Positions 36,926 to 51,564 of a DNA stretch of 64,000 bases are shown here, in pieces. The DNA lies in contig OW285191.1 in the NCBI GenBank assembly GCA_935421135.1, positions 9,123,504 to 9,187,503 of the forward strand, in the 5' to 3' direction. A model generated the notes under the pieces. That model ran no database searches, was not told the origin of the DNA, and was given only the letters and a program-made list of their open reading frames with translations. The position numbers and the translations under genes are program-made. The stretch comes from Bugulina stolonifera. Taxonomy: Eukaryota > Bryozoa > Gymnolaemata > Cheilostomatida > Bugulidae. Each line of letters opens with the position of its first letter. Positions within the stretch are counted from its first letter, which is position 1.

Positions 36926-38402
36926 TTATAAAAACAGAAAATTAAGTTGATGCTTAATTTGGTATGTGAGGTAGGTATGTTGGATCAAGTTGGACCGAGT
37001 CACCAGTGTTGAAACAGAACAATATCATAAATATCTAGCACGTTACAAAAGTTTTGGTCAGCAGTAGCAATGATTAGGCAATATTAGCTTCTTTACTATG
37101 TGATATTATTGTTTTTTAAACCAAGTATGAAAAAAACATAAAAAATTAAGCAATCAGAAAAGGAGGTGAATATAGAGATTGTTTAGAATGAAGAAAGGCT
37201 ACATTATAAATTATAAGGAGCTAGTGAGATCTAGCCTGTGTTGTCACTGAATCTCATATTACAATCAAAATGATTATCAATTTGAGCCTTCAGCTATCAG
37301 ATGATAATATAAATAAACAATCAACCAATTCACAACATAGAAATCAGTGCTAGGACACATTTGACTGAAGGAAATTTAATCTTTTGTTAAACTGGAAGAT
37401 ATTTGTTTACATTGCTTTGTAATTTATAATTTAAGGTAGTGTTTTCAATGGCATGTTCTGATTACTGTTTCATTAATAGACTGTTGTTTGAATAAGTCTG
37501 TAAACAAAGTTTATATTGACATATATTATCTTGGTATTAATTAGCACACAGCAAATTAAATAAATAAACATATAAAGCACTAAATTGGTATAGGAACAGA
37601 TACAATTTAATTATGCAAAATATTTTAAACATAGTATGTACTTAAATAAAAACAAAGAGTATAGTTTTGACACTTCAGTAAACCTTTAAATAGAGAGCTA
37701 GCCCAAACAATGTAATTATGTAGTTGCTACTCCCCTGTATGTTTATATTACTTCATGCAGAGCTGTTCTGGTGTAGCAACTAATAGCAATCAACTGCAGT
37801 GTCAATATTATTCTGAAATTACAACTGGAAGTATGCTTGCATGGTCTTGTTTCCACAGTTCATTATTGATCCAGCAGCAGGTTTGCACTCGCTATAGACT
37901 ACATCGACTACACAAGTATCGTTTCTCGATGTCTACGGAGTAGACCAGTGTGTTTAGAGCTCTATGCTAGTGCATTTAGTTCTTCAAGAAAATTAATGAA
38001 TATGTAAATATAGTAATATTGCAAACAGAAATCTTCATAAAAATTTGATTTTACATAACTAAAATAAACCAAATATTTACCTAACATAGTGTTAAAAGTC
38101 GGGGGGGGGGGGATGTATTGTGTCTACTATTAAACCTGAGCCTATGCATCGAAGCAAAGACTGGCTTTGCAGGTGCACTGTACCACCTCACTTGTTCTAA
38201 CACTGGTCTATTGTACTATTATAATATATACATAATTACACAAATTTATAGCTAGAAAATCAAATATTGAATATCTATAGAAAATTATGAAAATTTTTTA
38301 CTGTTTAATTGAAACCAGACCACAACTAACGTTCATAGTGGAATATTCTCCCATGTTTAATAGTTTAATTGTGTTATTCATGCTCCAGTCCAGGCGCAGT
38401 AT

Positions 38403-38459
38403 TTTTAGTTTCAAACTTGAAAGATTAATATATTGATGATTTTAAGTTTGAAACTAAAA
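38403..38459. repeat. Hairpin with perfect 16-bp stem
   Basis: TTTTAGTTTCAAACTT is followed after about 25 AT-rich bases by its exact reverse complement AAGTTTGAAACTAAAA. No coding sequence is near; it could be a small palindromic element or a structured RNA. Confidence 0.6.
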
Positions 38460-41400
38460 GCTCAGGATGGTCCCAAGAATGAACTTCTTTCTGTGGAGGG
38501 GAATTACTGCATTTTTAGAATAAAATTCTCCAAAAAAATGCAACTGAAACTGCTAGCAGCAACTCTTACTTGACATTTCTGGGATTATGATAAGATTTGA
38601 GTACAATCTAACCTTCAAATAAGCTACAGATACCTATTATCAGTAAATTATTCAAATCATCCTCGCATTCATAATTTTGTAGAATTCAAAATGCATGAAA
38701 AGCGCAATTATTCATGTTATGTGGGGTACATTGCGGTCACCACCAACATTGTAAGTGTATTGTTAGAGGTATAAGCTAAGTAATGTAGATCCGGTAAACA
38801 TGGTGAATTAAGGTATTTCCCAAGTAAAATTAACTCTAAAAGAAAATATTATACTTATAACATATACGTTTACAATTGTAGGTGTAGATGCACACATACG
38901 TAGAATAGATACTCATATTCACTGAATTTCTCAATATTGGCCATAACTTGTAAACCTTCTACCAACAGAAGACCCAATACCCTACGTATCACTAGGAGTT
39001 TATAGCATTACGCCATGCACACGGACATTATTGTTTAGATTGTACGTAATCACAGCTGTTTATCTACATGGTTGTCCGTAGCAATGCCCTGTACACAAAC
39101 ACTGAGACGCAGGTACACTGTATGTTATTACTGTATCTGACACTTTATAGTATGGATAATTACATACTCCAGCCTATCACAAAATTGGGGAGCTGAATTC
39201 TTCTGATTTCTCCACATTGTAACATTTCGATACAAAAACTTCAATTTTGATAACAGTAGAAAATAATTGTGATAGAAAATTAATACCCGGCACCTACAAG
39301 TTTGAGATTATATAATAGTCTGCTCCAGGTTTATAGATTCGATTAAATTTCGGCAGCATGTAGCCTACATTGTACATGTAATCTATTTGGCGAATTGCAA
39401 CAATTTTTACAAATATACCTTGATTCTAAATTCAATAACAATTAATTTGCATATTTTCCCAAAATAAAAAAATAATTAAGAGGATTCATCAATAATAATA
39501 TGATGCCTAGTACACTTATAGTAATATCACATGCCAAGTTTACATGTATACTATGTACTGACTTATAATTATTATTTTGCTATAGCAAGATGGATGCTAG
39601 AGAGAGGAAGCAGTGCACAGACTTATTCTATACTTATAACACGTTTCATTTCCACCAGCTGATATAACTGTTTGTAAATTACTATAATTAGCTATGATCA
39701 AGTGTCTATACTTATATTATATTCATCATACTCTAGTGTCTGACATGCCAGGTCTAACAGTATTATTATAGTTCAAAGCCTTCATAATATTACCAATATT
39801 AATTATGTTTATTTGTGTGTAGTATCCTACTGTTTATGTATACAGCATATCATACAGATCTGTTACTGCTACCAATGAAAACTTGTCTTAGGCTAAGTTC
39901 TATATCGCCAGTGTGTAAATAATATCCCCAGCGTGTGGTACCGTCCCATTCTAGCAGTATTTAGTGAAATGGAGTACAATAATGAGCACTTTGGTTCCTA
40001 ATAGTTTGGTGGTAATGACCTGGCCACCAATTACCTAATAACAGAAGAGGAGTTTGGGTAATTTCTCAGACTATCTGTATCCTTTGCTATTCTGACTATC
40101 TGGCTATTCCTTTGCTAATTCTGCCATATAAATGCTAAATAGAGGAAAAAAATTCAGGGTTTTGACCAAATATATTTGTTGCAACTCAGAATTGTGAATA
40201 GAATGATACAAGTGCAAATAATAGCAATTTATGTCTTTGATTTTGTCAACTTGAAGTTGTTCAAAATTAATAACGTCCTTGGATTCCATATTGGACTGCT
40301 ATTCACACATAGCAATATGATTTATTAGCTGCTCAACATAATTCACAGGAGATGCCTATCTAATATTCGCAACTAACTAACATATTGTCATGCAGGTTTA
40401 GTGGTATGCAAAACTTTTTGCACTTGAATAGCTTTACTACAGGCTAGTGTTAATTACCCAAAAGTTAGAGATATATAACGTGGCACCGCTGAACTGGTCA
40501 ACCTATGGACAAAACAAAAAAATGTTTCAATTCCTATCTGTTGGATGGCTTTGATAGAAATACATGTACTATAAGCTGGAAAGGTTGTTCGGACCTAGCA
40601 TTGGTAGCATGTTCTCTTGGGAACTCAAAGAAAAGGAAATAGATTATCGTGTGCATTAAAATATTTCGACAGCTCGTGATGAGTTTCAGTGGAAGGTGCC
40701 GCCTTTCATCAAAGGCATTTTCTTCATACTCAGTGTTTTGTATATCCTAAATAGACAGACTAGTAAATCATTCAGCATTTACAAATCTTGACATAAATAT
40801 TAAGCTTTTGTCAAAACATTAGTGTCTGCTTTAGCCAGTGTTTATTGTATTTGTTGTTACAAGTCAGTTGGGAAGCTTTTGTCATTGCACTCAAAAACTG
40901 ACAACACTTATAATTTGTTATACAATAAAATGAAAGGGTCAAACAAGCTTGTTTATGTTCTCATATAATATGAATCATTATACAAATGCACCTTTTCTTA
41001 GTGACTATTTTGTGTTAAATTTAATTCAATGCCTATCCTAGACAGTTCGGAAAGTCACTAAATTTTGTAGTGATACAAATTGTCACTACGTCTGACAATC
41101 TATTCATTCTGTGACTATTTCAATTTCAAGGGAGAAGTCCTGCATTGCAACGGACATCTGCGGAAAGTGGAAGGACCTTTTTACAGACTAGAATGATGTA
41201 CATGAAACAGCTAAATATACTTCTAAATCTATGGCATTCTTGGCAGTTGATAGACAGCGCAGCAATAACGTAGGTTACATACGGTACTCCATAAAGGTGC
41301 ACCACGTTTTAAGGCCCAGTGCATTAGAACGACATTCTACAATATCTACAGGTCATTCCAAGGCATGCCACCAGTCCAACTTGAAATGATTCGCGTTTAG

Positions 41401-44156
41401 TTTAGTAACATACGTTTCAGAGATCCACAGGGCTTAGAGATTGCAAGAGGCATGAGTTATAACCCAAATAATAATATGTGAATATGACTGTCAAATGTTG
41501 TGAATGTTGTGCATGTATTAAATATGTAAACATATGATGCGCTGAGGTCAGGCGCCTTTACCAGCCTTCTCACAACTGGATAAGATCAGTGTTGTCAATC
41601 GTCAGTCTTATTTGCGTTAATCAGTTGAAAACAAACACACAATCAATCTAATATTCACAACCGATCTTTTGTTATGAATTTCAATGAAGAAAAAGAATCT
41701 TATTATTTATCAAAAGATAAAATAATGAACCGTCAAAATGAAATTAGATTTTAATTATAAACAAGGTCAAATTAAGCTGAAACAATAATCGTCTATGAGA
41801 GAGAATGTTATTGGAGACACAGTAGACGGAAGAGCAGAGATAAAGTAGCTGGTTTGAGAGCCGACTGGCTACGGATGATTAACTCAGAGCCCCATTCTCA
41901 TAAGCAGACTGTCATCTTTGTAATTTTTTTAGATTGTCGTCAAAATAATCCAAGCCAAACAATTATTACTCAACCTTTGGCTAGAGTAAATTTCTCAGGA
42001 CTAGTCGGTGTAAAAGACGGCTAGAGATTAAAATAGTGGAGTCATTCCGAATCTAGATGGTGATCTTAACCTGACTAGCCCCCCCCCTCCGGAAAATGAG
42101 TTATGAGCTGGAGTCAGGCTAGCGAAGTCATAAGAGTTATAGTGACAGTAATGTTATGTATAATATTATTTGGTAAGGGCAGTCTGGATATCATATGCTG
42201 CAATGTCATCCATAGTACACTGAAAAGTAGATGGTTCTAAAGCACAGTGGCCTGCCCTTTCGAGTATCTAATGCCGAACAGCACAGCACATCTACCAAGC
42301 TGATAGAACTTTAAGGATGTTTCCGACATTTCTGTATGCCACACCTCTGTGGTTAATAATAATTATGGAAGAGAAATGCATTAATATTTAATTAAATTAA
42401 AAAAGAGTTTTGAAATGTCAACAGCAAGACTATAATCACAGTGAATTATAATAATATTAATCCATTAATTTTGCAAGTTTATCATCTAATTTAAATCTTA
42501 TGCAAATAAACATTAGGTTCTGCATAGATATGGAGGTTGTATAAAGTTTGATCAGCAGAAAAAAAAAGTAATTCCGATACCCGATGCAGGGCACAACGTC
42601 ACTTCATTGAAATCTTGTTGACCTAAAGCATAATTGGACTTATTGAAGAATGTATTTTATTTGTGATGTTTAGGCAATTAAGAACTTAATGACTGCGTAT
42701 ATTTAGCAACATGACCAACACTGTAAAGCTTTTTACAAACACTCCGACTTATTCTTGCAAGAAATGCGTGAATCTGAACAAAGAAAACCTGACATAACTT
42801 CGCTCCATGGGGCCTCCAAAATTCACAGCAAGCGGTTTTAATAACGAAGTTTGTTATTTTTTAAATCAACTAGACACCAATATTTTCCTAAGCTCAATTA
42901 TACCTTTAATTACATTTTATAGGCAATGTGTGATTGCACTTAATCAAAAGAAATGCTTTGAAATATGTATGCACGCTCCCTATGAAAACCAAATTTGTTT
43001 ATACTAGCAAGATGATTATTTTCTACATGCATTAAACACTTGTATTACGTTCTATTGTTTTAATGTTCGTCAATTCATAAATTTAACACAATCACCTCTA
43101 ATATTTATCATAATTGGGACAACAAAAGCTCTAAACCCTCAGTTGGTCTCTCTACCTTCAAAGTTATCGTGAGAAAATTGTTTCCTAATTGCTATACTTT
43201 CCAATTAACAACAAATACATGTTTATTACAAACAAGTAGTGAAAGTGCTAACCAAATATACATGTTATGTTTATCAACAATCGACCTGATTAATAATGAT
43301 TCTTTGAAAAAAACTGTTGAAAAAGAAACAAATGGTTCTATAACAACAAATGCAAATAGCTGTGCGTGATTGACCTAAACATCTTTTTATAAACTGGATA
43401 AACACTGTGATACTGTTACAAATGATATGTATAATTAGTTAAAACACAAGAGAGCAACAAATCTGTTTGCTGCAAGACAATATTAGATGCTTAGCCTGAG
43501 TTTTCTAACTGTAATATTTGCTTAAATGAGAGGAGGGGGTGTTGAAATTACTGTTGGAATGGCATAAAATAGACTAGATACTATAATATTAAAATGTGGT
43601 AGCAGTTGAGTTATTATAACTAGATTTAATGACTTTTCGCTAATGTTGTGTAGAGAAAGGCAAATTTAATTTCTTCTCTGATTAGGTATATTATTGATTT
43701 ATTAATAACAGTGAGTAAAATAGATAATGTTGATAAAAATATTATTAGCACTTCAGAGTTATAAGTGGCAGTATCACCAGAATTAGAATTATAAATATTC
43801 CCGTCTCTTGTTCAAATATTCAATTCATGGCCAGCGTACATTGACACCGATGTAACTACAAATTATAGATCCACCTGCACAGCAGGGACACTGGCAAATA
43901 TGGTTGGTTAAAGCTAAGCTTGGTAACATCTGCAGAAATACGCAATTTATTTCTGTTTTTGCTGAGTTCTACACATTGGTAATAGTGTTTCAGAATTAAA
44001 CTTTTAATATATTATTCTGCCTTTGTTGAAGAATTTTCTTTTTGCCTAAAGTGCCTTTAATCAGCATATCTACATCTTCCTATTAGTTTCGGAAAAAATT
44101 TCCAGCTCAGAATATAATTGCACAGGAGCAAACCTAGTAAATAACATAGATGAGCT

Positions 44157-44305
44157 ACACATAGGTAATATGTATTATAGGTATGCATGTATTATAGCCT
44201 ACATGACATACACGTAGGTAACATTATGTATTATAGCCTACATGACATACACGCACATAAGTAATATACATGTATGTAGTATAGCCTACATGTCCTACAG
44301 GAGGC
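44157..44305. repeat. Degenerate tandem repeat, about 3 x 45-50 bp
   Basis: Units share the core ATTATAGCCTACATGACATA with variable flanks (ACACGTAGGTAACATTATGT and similar). It lies about 1 kb downstream of the FoxG stop codon. Confidence 0.75.
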
Positions 44306-45291
44306 ATCATATGAACAGTCTGCCTAGACCTACATGTAGAAGTTCCTTATACAGTATAATATCATAGCAGGTTTCAGCAGGTATGGAAATAGAAGGAACA
44401 GCGCATTGGTACATATTTGACACCAAGTAGCGCTGAACTTATTAGTCCTGAAATTGAACAGTATATAAAACATGTGATACTGACTGTTGAATCACAGCCA
44501 TGGAGATGGTTGATGAAAAAAATAATTAATATACTGCTGCCTTAGATTGGTAGTTTTAGCAGATAGTATGATGTGTTCTTATGAGTCTACTGTACAGCTA
44601 GCTAGCAATCTTAGGCACGGTGTGTATGATTACTAGTAAAATAACTTCATCGTTTTGTTTGGAATACTGATTAATCAACCTTGCTCTTCTAAGCTACGGG
44701 TTATGCAATAGGCATATTAACATTGACATAATATTATATTAAAATGAAATGTGCATGATTATAACACTATTTTTAAGCCATGGTCATAATAATTTGTTTA
44801 AATAGAAAAGAGTTTGGGCAATTTTAAATATTGCTCTTCTTGAGTAGTGAGAATTGGTTTTCTTACACATATAACTTTTCACCATTAATTATTATTTCTT
44901 TTTGGTATTAGAGCGAGTTTTGGATCCCAATATTTATCTGTTACGTCTGACGCATTCTTTACCTAATTTTAGACAAGTTAAGTTGAGATGTGATTTCAAT
45001 ATTTTATTTAGCTGACTGTATTTGATACCAAATATAAAGGACTATAACTTCTGTTGAAGAGAAAAAAATATTACGCTACAATGTCTATACAGCTACTCTA
45101 ATTACATCTTTATAAATGCGGAAATTAGCTAAAATATAACTGTATAAATTTTATAACGCTCTGATACATTATTATGTAAACTTTACAACTATGTCATGAG
45201 TTGTGCTCTCTTATAAAAATTTACAATAAATAAGAAAAAATACTGATTCAGGCTAGAAAAAATAAAAGAGAATATTATATTATTTCAAATT

Positions 45292-46736
45292 TCACCTCAT
45301 TGAGCTGAGGTTTGGTGGTAATACAATGCCACCAGGCGTGGTTGTGTCATTTTGTAATCGTCTCAAATATAAATCAGTATAGGCAGCAGGGTTTAGGCCT
45401 TGATACAAATAGCCTAAAGTGGCTGCCTGTGATGCCAATAGGTTACTATAAACCGCTGCTGCTGATGGACTCAGAGGCATTGTGGGTAACCGACCGCTGT
45501 CTGCGGAGACTTTCATAGGTTCTAGAAGACGATCAACAGAGAAACTGTTCAGTGAAGTTGGTGTAAGAGGTGAAGGTTGTTCATTGGCTCGTGGCATTGC
45601 GGGAAAAGGCATTAAGTTTGCAGGAACAGAGCTAGGGGGAAATCTGAGTGCTTGTGCGGCAGCGTATTGCTGTGAAAGTCCTATGAGTGCTGCCGGGGAT
45701 GAGAAGCCAGGCCACATCATACCTGCTTTGTCTGTTTGGTATATCGGGGGCACACTCCGCCTAAACGCTGCTAAGCGGGATCTGGAAACAGCAGTTGATC
45801 TACGTCTTAACTTTCCTGTACTGCCGCCGATAAACACGTCGTCACACGAGGGATCTAAGCACCAGTAGTTACCTTTTCCTGGATCATCGTAATGCCTCGG
45901 CACTTTCACGAAACATTTGTTTAGACTAAGATTATGTCTGATAGAATTCTGCCATCCTTGTTTATTTTCGCGATAATATGGGAAGTTTTTCATGATAAAT
46001 TCGTAAATCCCGTTTAATGTCAATCTTTTTTCTGAGCTACTTCTTATTGCCATCATAATCAGAGCATTGTAAGAAAATGGTGGTTTCTCTGATTTCTTCT
46101 CTCCATCTTCAGTGCCGGGAGTTGTGCTGCTGTTGTTGTTGCTGTCGGTGTCTGCATTATCGTCCCCCTCTGATATTACATCTATATCTTCTTCCTCTAT
46201 TTCGGAATCGACCAAACTTTTCTCAGAGCATGCATCTAAAAATAGAAATTGCTACCATCAGCAAGGAGAGAGACTGGTTGTCTGAAGCTAGATATTATTT
46301 TTTGTAGTACAGAAATGTATTCTATTTCAATTACATAATTGGAAGTCAAACTAATAGCCTACGATATGAAAATATTGGTAGTCAGAATAATTGTATTACA
46401 TAAAAAGACATGGAAATGTTTTTATTGACTTTGTGTGTGAAGGTAATAGTACAAATTATATTCGCTAAAACTTTGTAAAGTGATACTTTACAAGCCATCA
46501 TGCATCAGAGCATATTCATAGGGTCATTGTGAGGTGATGGCTACCAGGACCCTATCGTACAATTACGCATGTAGCTATTAAGATTGTAAAATAATTAGAT
46601 TTTATATAATATTTTTTCAATAAAACTCACCTGAATTCTTAAGTTTGTCCGCTGTCGATAGCATACTATCAATAGTAAATGTACTGAGTTTGGGTTTGGG
46701 AGAACTTTGCTGCTGAGGTGTGTTTTCTATCTCCAT
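45292..46736 (-). CDS. FoxG: Forkhead transcription factor, FoxG class
   Basis: Two exons, 46631-46736 and 45292-46235, separated by a 395-base intron with GTGAGT donor, give 349 residues. The forkhead domain runs from about residue 86 to 180: [60 protein letters not shown] and DDVFIGG, ending [16 protein letters not shown] and the [15 protein letters not shown] tail are hallmarks of FoxG (BF-1). The N-terminal FTIDSMLS (residues 20-27) resembles the eh1 Groucho/TLE-binding motif found at the same place in FOXG1, so a repressor role is likely. An acidic, Ser/Asn-rich linker precedes the domain. Odd: two cysteines in the wing ([10 protein letters not shown]) where vertebrate FOXG1 has, as I recall, Met and Ser. 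The C-terminus (Pro/Ser/Ala-rich) is not conserved. It has no close neighbours. Confidence 0.93.
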
Positions 46737-46814
46737 TGTTTACGTAGACTCTCTGATAGATGCACACACTTTGCCAGTAAATGTAACAATGTAGCAGATT
46801 CATGTTCCGCTCTG

Positions 46815-46822
46815 TTTATATA
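46815..46822 (-). promoter_or_regulatory. Candidate TATA box of FoxG
   Basis: The minus strand reads GTATATAAACAG about 80 bases upstream of the FoxG start codon, which would put transcription start near 46787-46790 and leave a 5' untranslated region of about 50 bases. In AT-rich DNA this can arise by chance. Confidence 0.4.
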
Positions 46823-49365
46823 CATTAATATATGGCAAATCAAAAGTCAACCTCTATGTTGTACAGGTATCGAGTTACATTGAGTAAACTAGCCAATAGC
46901 AGAGCAGCTTCACAGTTTAGTCAATGAAGTCTTGAGTGTAATAGAAAGTAATTAACACATTGGATATCTGAACCTCAAAGGATCATGAGAGAAAAAGTTT
47001 TTATAGTTTCGAAACGATATGCCAATTATAATCATGATTGGAAAAACATATTAAAAAATAGAGAAGTGAAGTCAAATTTCGACATGTTTCGTACATATTA
47101 ATTGCTTGGTAAAGCATCCTTATTAGTACGGTTGTTGGGTAAAGTAATAGGCCTACACACAGCACACACTACATTTTTTTAATCTTGCAAACAATTTTTT
47201 ACCATGTTCGAGATCAGCTAAAGCTTGTATTTTACGATAACAAATTGAACAATAGATACAGCTGTTCATGCTGTAGGTAGACTGGCTAAATGCGAGATAA
47301 AAACTAACCTTTTGTGTGGAATAGCATTCTTTACTTTGCCATTGAGGCTGTTGGTGCAGCAGTCAAATAATCTGGATAGCTTTAATTCCTTGATGTGAAT
47401 GGGGTTTGAAGTAAGGATGGTCTATCAACAAGATACAGAAAAGACAACTTCTCCTGCTTTAGTTTTGGCGAAGAACAAAGGCTATCTCAAATGTCTCCAC
47501 TTCTGCACCTAACTTATTCTTGAAAGTAAATTTTGAATGAATTTCATTAATTTGCTATTACGCGCCATTCCATGTGTTGACAATGGATATGGTGAATATG
47601 ATGCTTACAATCGTTCCTACTGCTGCACATACATCTAGGGTCTAACACGCGAGATACAATATACAGTACTTGTTCGTTATAATTGTAATAAACTGTTTAA
47701 TGTTCTGGAGTTGTGCTTGTAGGTAATAAAATTCTATCATTGTAGTTGAAAAGTTGATTCTGTTTGTATACTAAGAAGAGGGCAGTACTGAATACATTCT
47801 TGTGTTACGTTCACAGGCCTAGTGGTGTAGCCAACATTAGGGCGGCCATATTGTTAATTTGTAAATTTTAAGGTCACATAGGTTCAGGTTCCACATACTC
47901 CTGTTGTGGAAGGTGAGCTCTTCCACTCAGAGCCCAGCTGCTACTTACTTATACTTTCGGCTTCTGAGGACTGTGAAACAAAACCGTTAATATGTAAAAC
48001 AGTAGGCCTAAATACCATAAAATACTAAGAATACCTAGACAACTTGTGCAAATGCAATGCGGATATACATGTAAAGGTGTACCAATATTTCAACGTAAAG
48101 GTATTAGTGCCTGGCGAAAATTATGTTAGTACTACTAGCTGCCGAAGGCAGAACTTGAGTTAGCTAGGTCCATAACGGTTATCTGCTTCCATGTAATTTT
48201 CTAAGATAAACGCAGCCAACCGTCTATCAAAAATATAAATAAATGTTTACAGAAATAAATAAAAAAAATCAAATATCACATGTTGCCTGTTTGTTGTTTA
48301 GTAAATTACTGATCCGATAAAAAGATAAAAGGCAAAAGTCTTTGACATTAACATACATGTACAATGTACATGCAGATGGTTTTCAAACTTCTATCCAGGA
48401 AATATGACCACAATGCACTGTATTTATGCTTGTAATCACTGATTTTATGTTTAGTTTTAGTTGTCCAATAGAGTGCTCCGACCTCCAAAGTAGTCCTTGT
48501 AAGTCTTGATTCCATTAGACTATTCGGATGGCGGTAAAGGCTACACAATAGTGGTAGTTATCCACCACTAGGAGCAGGCAGCTGCCTATTAAGGCCATAA
48601 ATCATTCTGTTGATCCTCTTTACAACTCTGGGTGTTTATTGGATGGTAAATGTTAGTAAATACAAGTAACATTACCTTTGGTGATGCGTTTCATTACCTA
48701 AACAATCCATGTACATGATGTCGTAAATCCACTGGTCAGAATAACATGAATACGATCATCTGCTTGCAAAGTATAAGGTTTTTACTGAATGTAAAATTAT
48801 GATGTCTTTTTACACTTTGAACCACTATGTTATGTTATATCAGATACGATATCAGATTCTCTACATTCACGTATTGCTTAGGGAACAATTTTTGACAGTT
48901 TTAAATCAGTGCATCAACATACTACTCTGCCCGCTTAATCTTCAAGCTAAAGAGTTTTCAGCTTTCACATCACATACATGTGCTGACAACATAAATCTCT
49001 ATGCCCTTCGATACAGAAAGGAGCAGAAGCATCATCCATATTTTGGGACCACTTTGCACTAAATATTTCAAATTCTGCAATATTACTAGATTTACAACTC
49101 ACATGTACATATGGATTTGTAAGTAAGTAATAGAGTTGACAACTACAGTAAATTATGCAGGCTCTACATGTTTGCTGATAAATTATTTTATTTTATATGC
49201 ATCAATATTTAATTTAGTTTTTTATGCAGTTACACACAGCAAAATTTTTGTTTGATACAGCAAAGTACGAGTATAATAAGGTCTGCTAGTTCTGTGAACA
49301 ATTCACAAATCATTGTGTGCTCTCTCTATAGACTTTAATAGAATTGAGACAGTATACAGTCAAAA

Positions 49366-49460
49366 AGTTTTACAAGTCGAGTTATCTGCAAGGACTCAGG
49401 TTCAAGTCCCACCAATGGCTACAGAGGTTAAGTTTTGAAGGAAATTCTCCTGCGAAATAT
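49366..49460 (+). repeat. Degraded copy of the tRNA-derived SINE
   Basis: GAGTTATCTGCAAGGAC, the B box GGTTCAAGTCCC (49399-49410) and CACCAATG align with the copy at 13410-13668 (GTTATCTGCAAGGAC, GGTTCGAGTCCC, GCCAATG). The A box is lost. Confidence 0.65.
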
Positions 49461-51564
49461 GAATGTACCGAACCCCGTTATTATCTGTTCAGCTATAGTT
49501 CACTATGAAAAGCATGTTACCATGTATGATAGTGATTACCGTGGTAAATAATAAAAGCATAAACATTGTGCAGAATTGCTGCAGTTATAACATTTTAATT
49601 CAATCCAGCCAACAGTCCAATATATTCATTATAACTGTTTCTGGATTAATTCAAAAGAAAAACTAACAAAATTCCTCTTTAGACTGTAATCCTCCAGGAA
49701 ATTAATAATTGTTCTCAAAGTAAGATAGGGAGATTGGGCAGTATTTTATAAAGTTGAACCCCCAGTCAGCCGGCGGTACATCAAGTGGCCTTCAATTGTC
49801 ACTCTGCAGTGTTTCGTTTATTTTTAGTTGTCTAACAGGTGTCAGCATTAGCTTTTGTTGATATCACCACAGAAACGTAAACCATGCAAAAACAAACTTG
49901 TGAATTTATTAATCAGCTATTACTGTGTGTAGTTAGGATGTATGTCTGTTAGCAAGATATTTTGAGATTAGCATTTCAATTGTTCTTGTCTCCACTGCAT
50001 GAACAGTGATACAATTTCATTCTGGTATTACATGTATAATAGTATTATACAATGCAAATTTTTTACTCGATGACTGCACAGATTAAACTCATAGTGGTAA
50101 ATGTATTCTGGTAGATGTTTAACAATTATTCTTGTTATACTGTTTCATATGGTTTCTACTATGCATTTCAACAGTAGTAAAATAAAAAATCTATACAGAT
50201 ATACTACATTCTTACATGTATTTAGTTTTGGACTGGAGCTCTTCTCTGTTTAATAAGGCACGTACAATGTTAATAGACATCTAGAGAAATAGGAATATTT
50301 ATTATAACAGAAATATAAAGGTAGACCTATAGCTTCTCACTGCACTTGAATATAATGTAGCTAGCATAGGCTTAGGTGCTAATGTTATAAATCACCTAAA
50401 GCCTTTCTAGATTACAATATTTCTATGATTTTGTACAAACAGTGTTATAATTTTTTTGTTTTATAAATATACCTGGTATAGATGTAGTCTACATAATATG
50501 TAGTAACGGTAATAGTTCACGATAAACAAGTGGAGAATTTCAAAACCAAAATATAGAATCAAAACTATTTGATTACTAATCGTTTCATGAGAAACGATCA
50601 TCAGATAAAATGGCTTTTAAACTGCTGATTTTAGCAAAATTTAGCTAATTTACAGAAAAGTATGAAGGCCTCTTTATGTAAAGCCAGTGTATTATAATGC
50701 ATATGCTGCTATAAAGAGAGCAAATTGGTTGCAGAAGTTGTAGTATCTCAGGCCAGTGACATGAGTAATCCTATATCAGATCTTTCAGTCATGTGCCATC
50801 TAGATTAACAGTAGGAAATATTGTTTGCATACAATTTAATTTAGCATAGATTATAGTACGCTTATATAGAATATAACATGTATGTTTGTGCTACTTTGAC
50901 ATGAACAGCAGGTATCAAAGTGTCAATCAACAGTTTGTTTACCTAACAGACAGATATTATGACAGCATGGCTGGTTCCCTTTACTATATATATCTGCTGT
51001 GGATTACCAACTTTCCTTACAACTATTCCATCTGTGCCTTAATTGAGGCAGAATTACATAACATTTGTTTATTAATTAATGCAGTCTAGAGTATATTAAA
51101 TACTATGAATAAGTAGTTTTATAGGAGTCACGTTACTTGCTATTTTTGCATGTTGCTTTCGTTAAAAGGCACCCAATTTATTTTGAGCCATTGCTGCGTG
51201 GTGATGTCAAAGTTAGAGTACACTTTGTGAATATTGTTAAAACTGTTAGTTGTGGCCGAGCTGTAAAATATCTTACCTGCATAACTACATGTACAATAAA
51301 TTCATGGTAAGCATTATTGATTATAAGTCAGTAATCACAATGAAATAGGATCAACGACTTAAAAAAGTAATTAAACGCCAATGGTTCGATCATTGTGTAC
51401 AGAGAGAGAGGAACACTGGGAACTACACTACAAATGTGGAAGCAAAACAACTTAAACTTCTTGCAATTTTTTTTAATTTTTCCCTTTTCTGTGTTGAGAG
51501 TAAACTGGGCGTAGACGAGAATGTGGACTGTTAATGAATAGATCTGCACAGTGGATAGTACAGG

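Larger units (their letters stand above)
32253..45291. other. 13-kb gene-free region downstream of OTUB1 and FoxG
   Basis: I find no conserved coding exon. Open frames at 37755, 40104, 42807 and 43169 are short, motif-free and AT-rich. The stretch contains simple repeats (see 33781, 36585, 44157), a 12-base G run at 38101-38112, a 16-bp perfect-stem hairpin (38403), and a C run near 42080. A tract at 41540-41900 is rich in generic homeodomain (TAAT), Sox (AACAAT) and GATA (GATAAG) words and is a conceivable FoxG regulatory element, but such words are expected by chance in AT-rich DNA. Confidence 0.5.

Noticed and set aside
36509..36950. Three overlapping plus-strand open frames of 119-140 codons
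   Set aside because: They are dipeptide translations of a 6-base satellite with no stops; no splice context or non-repeat protein sequence.
45482..45868. 128-codon plus-strand open frame
   Set aside because: Antisense shadow of the FoxG second exon, whose minus-strand frame is clearly the real one.
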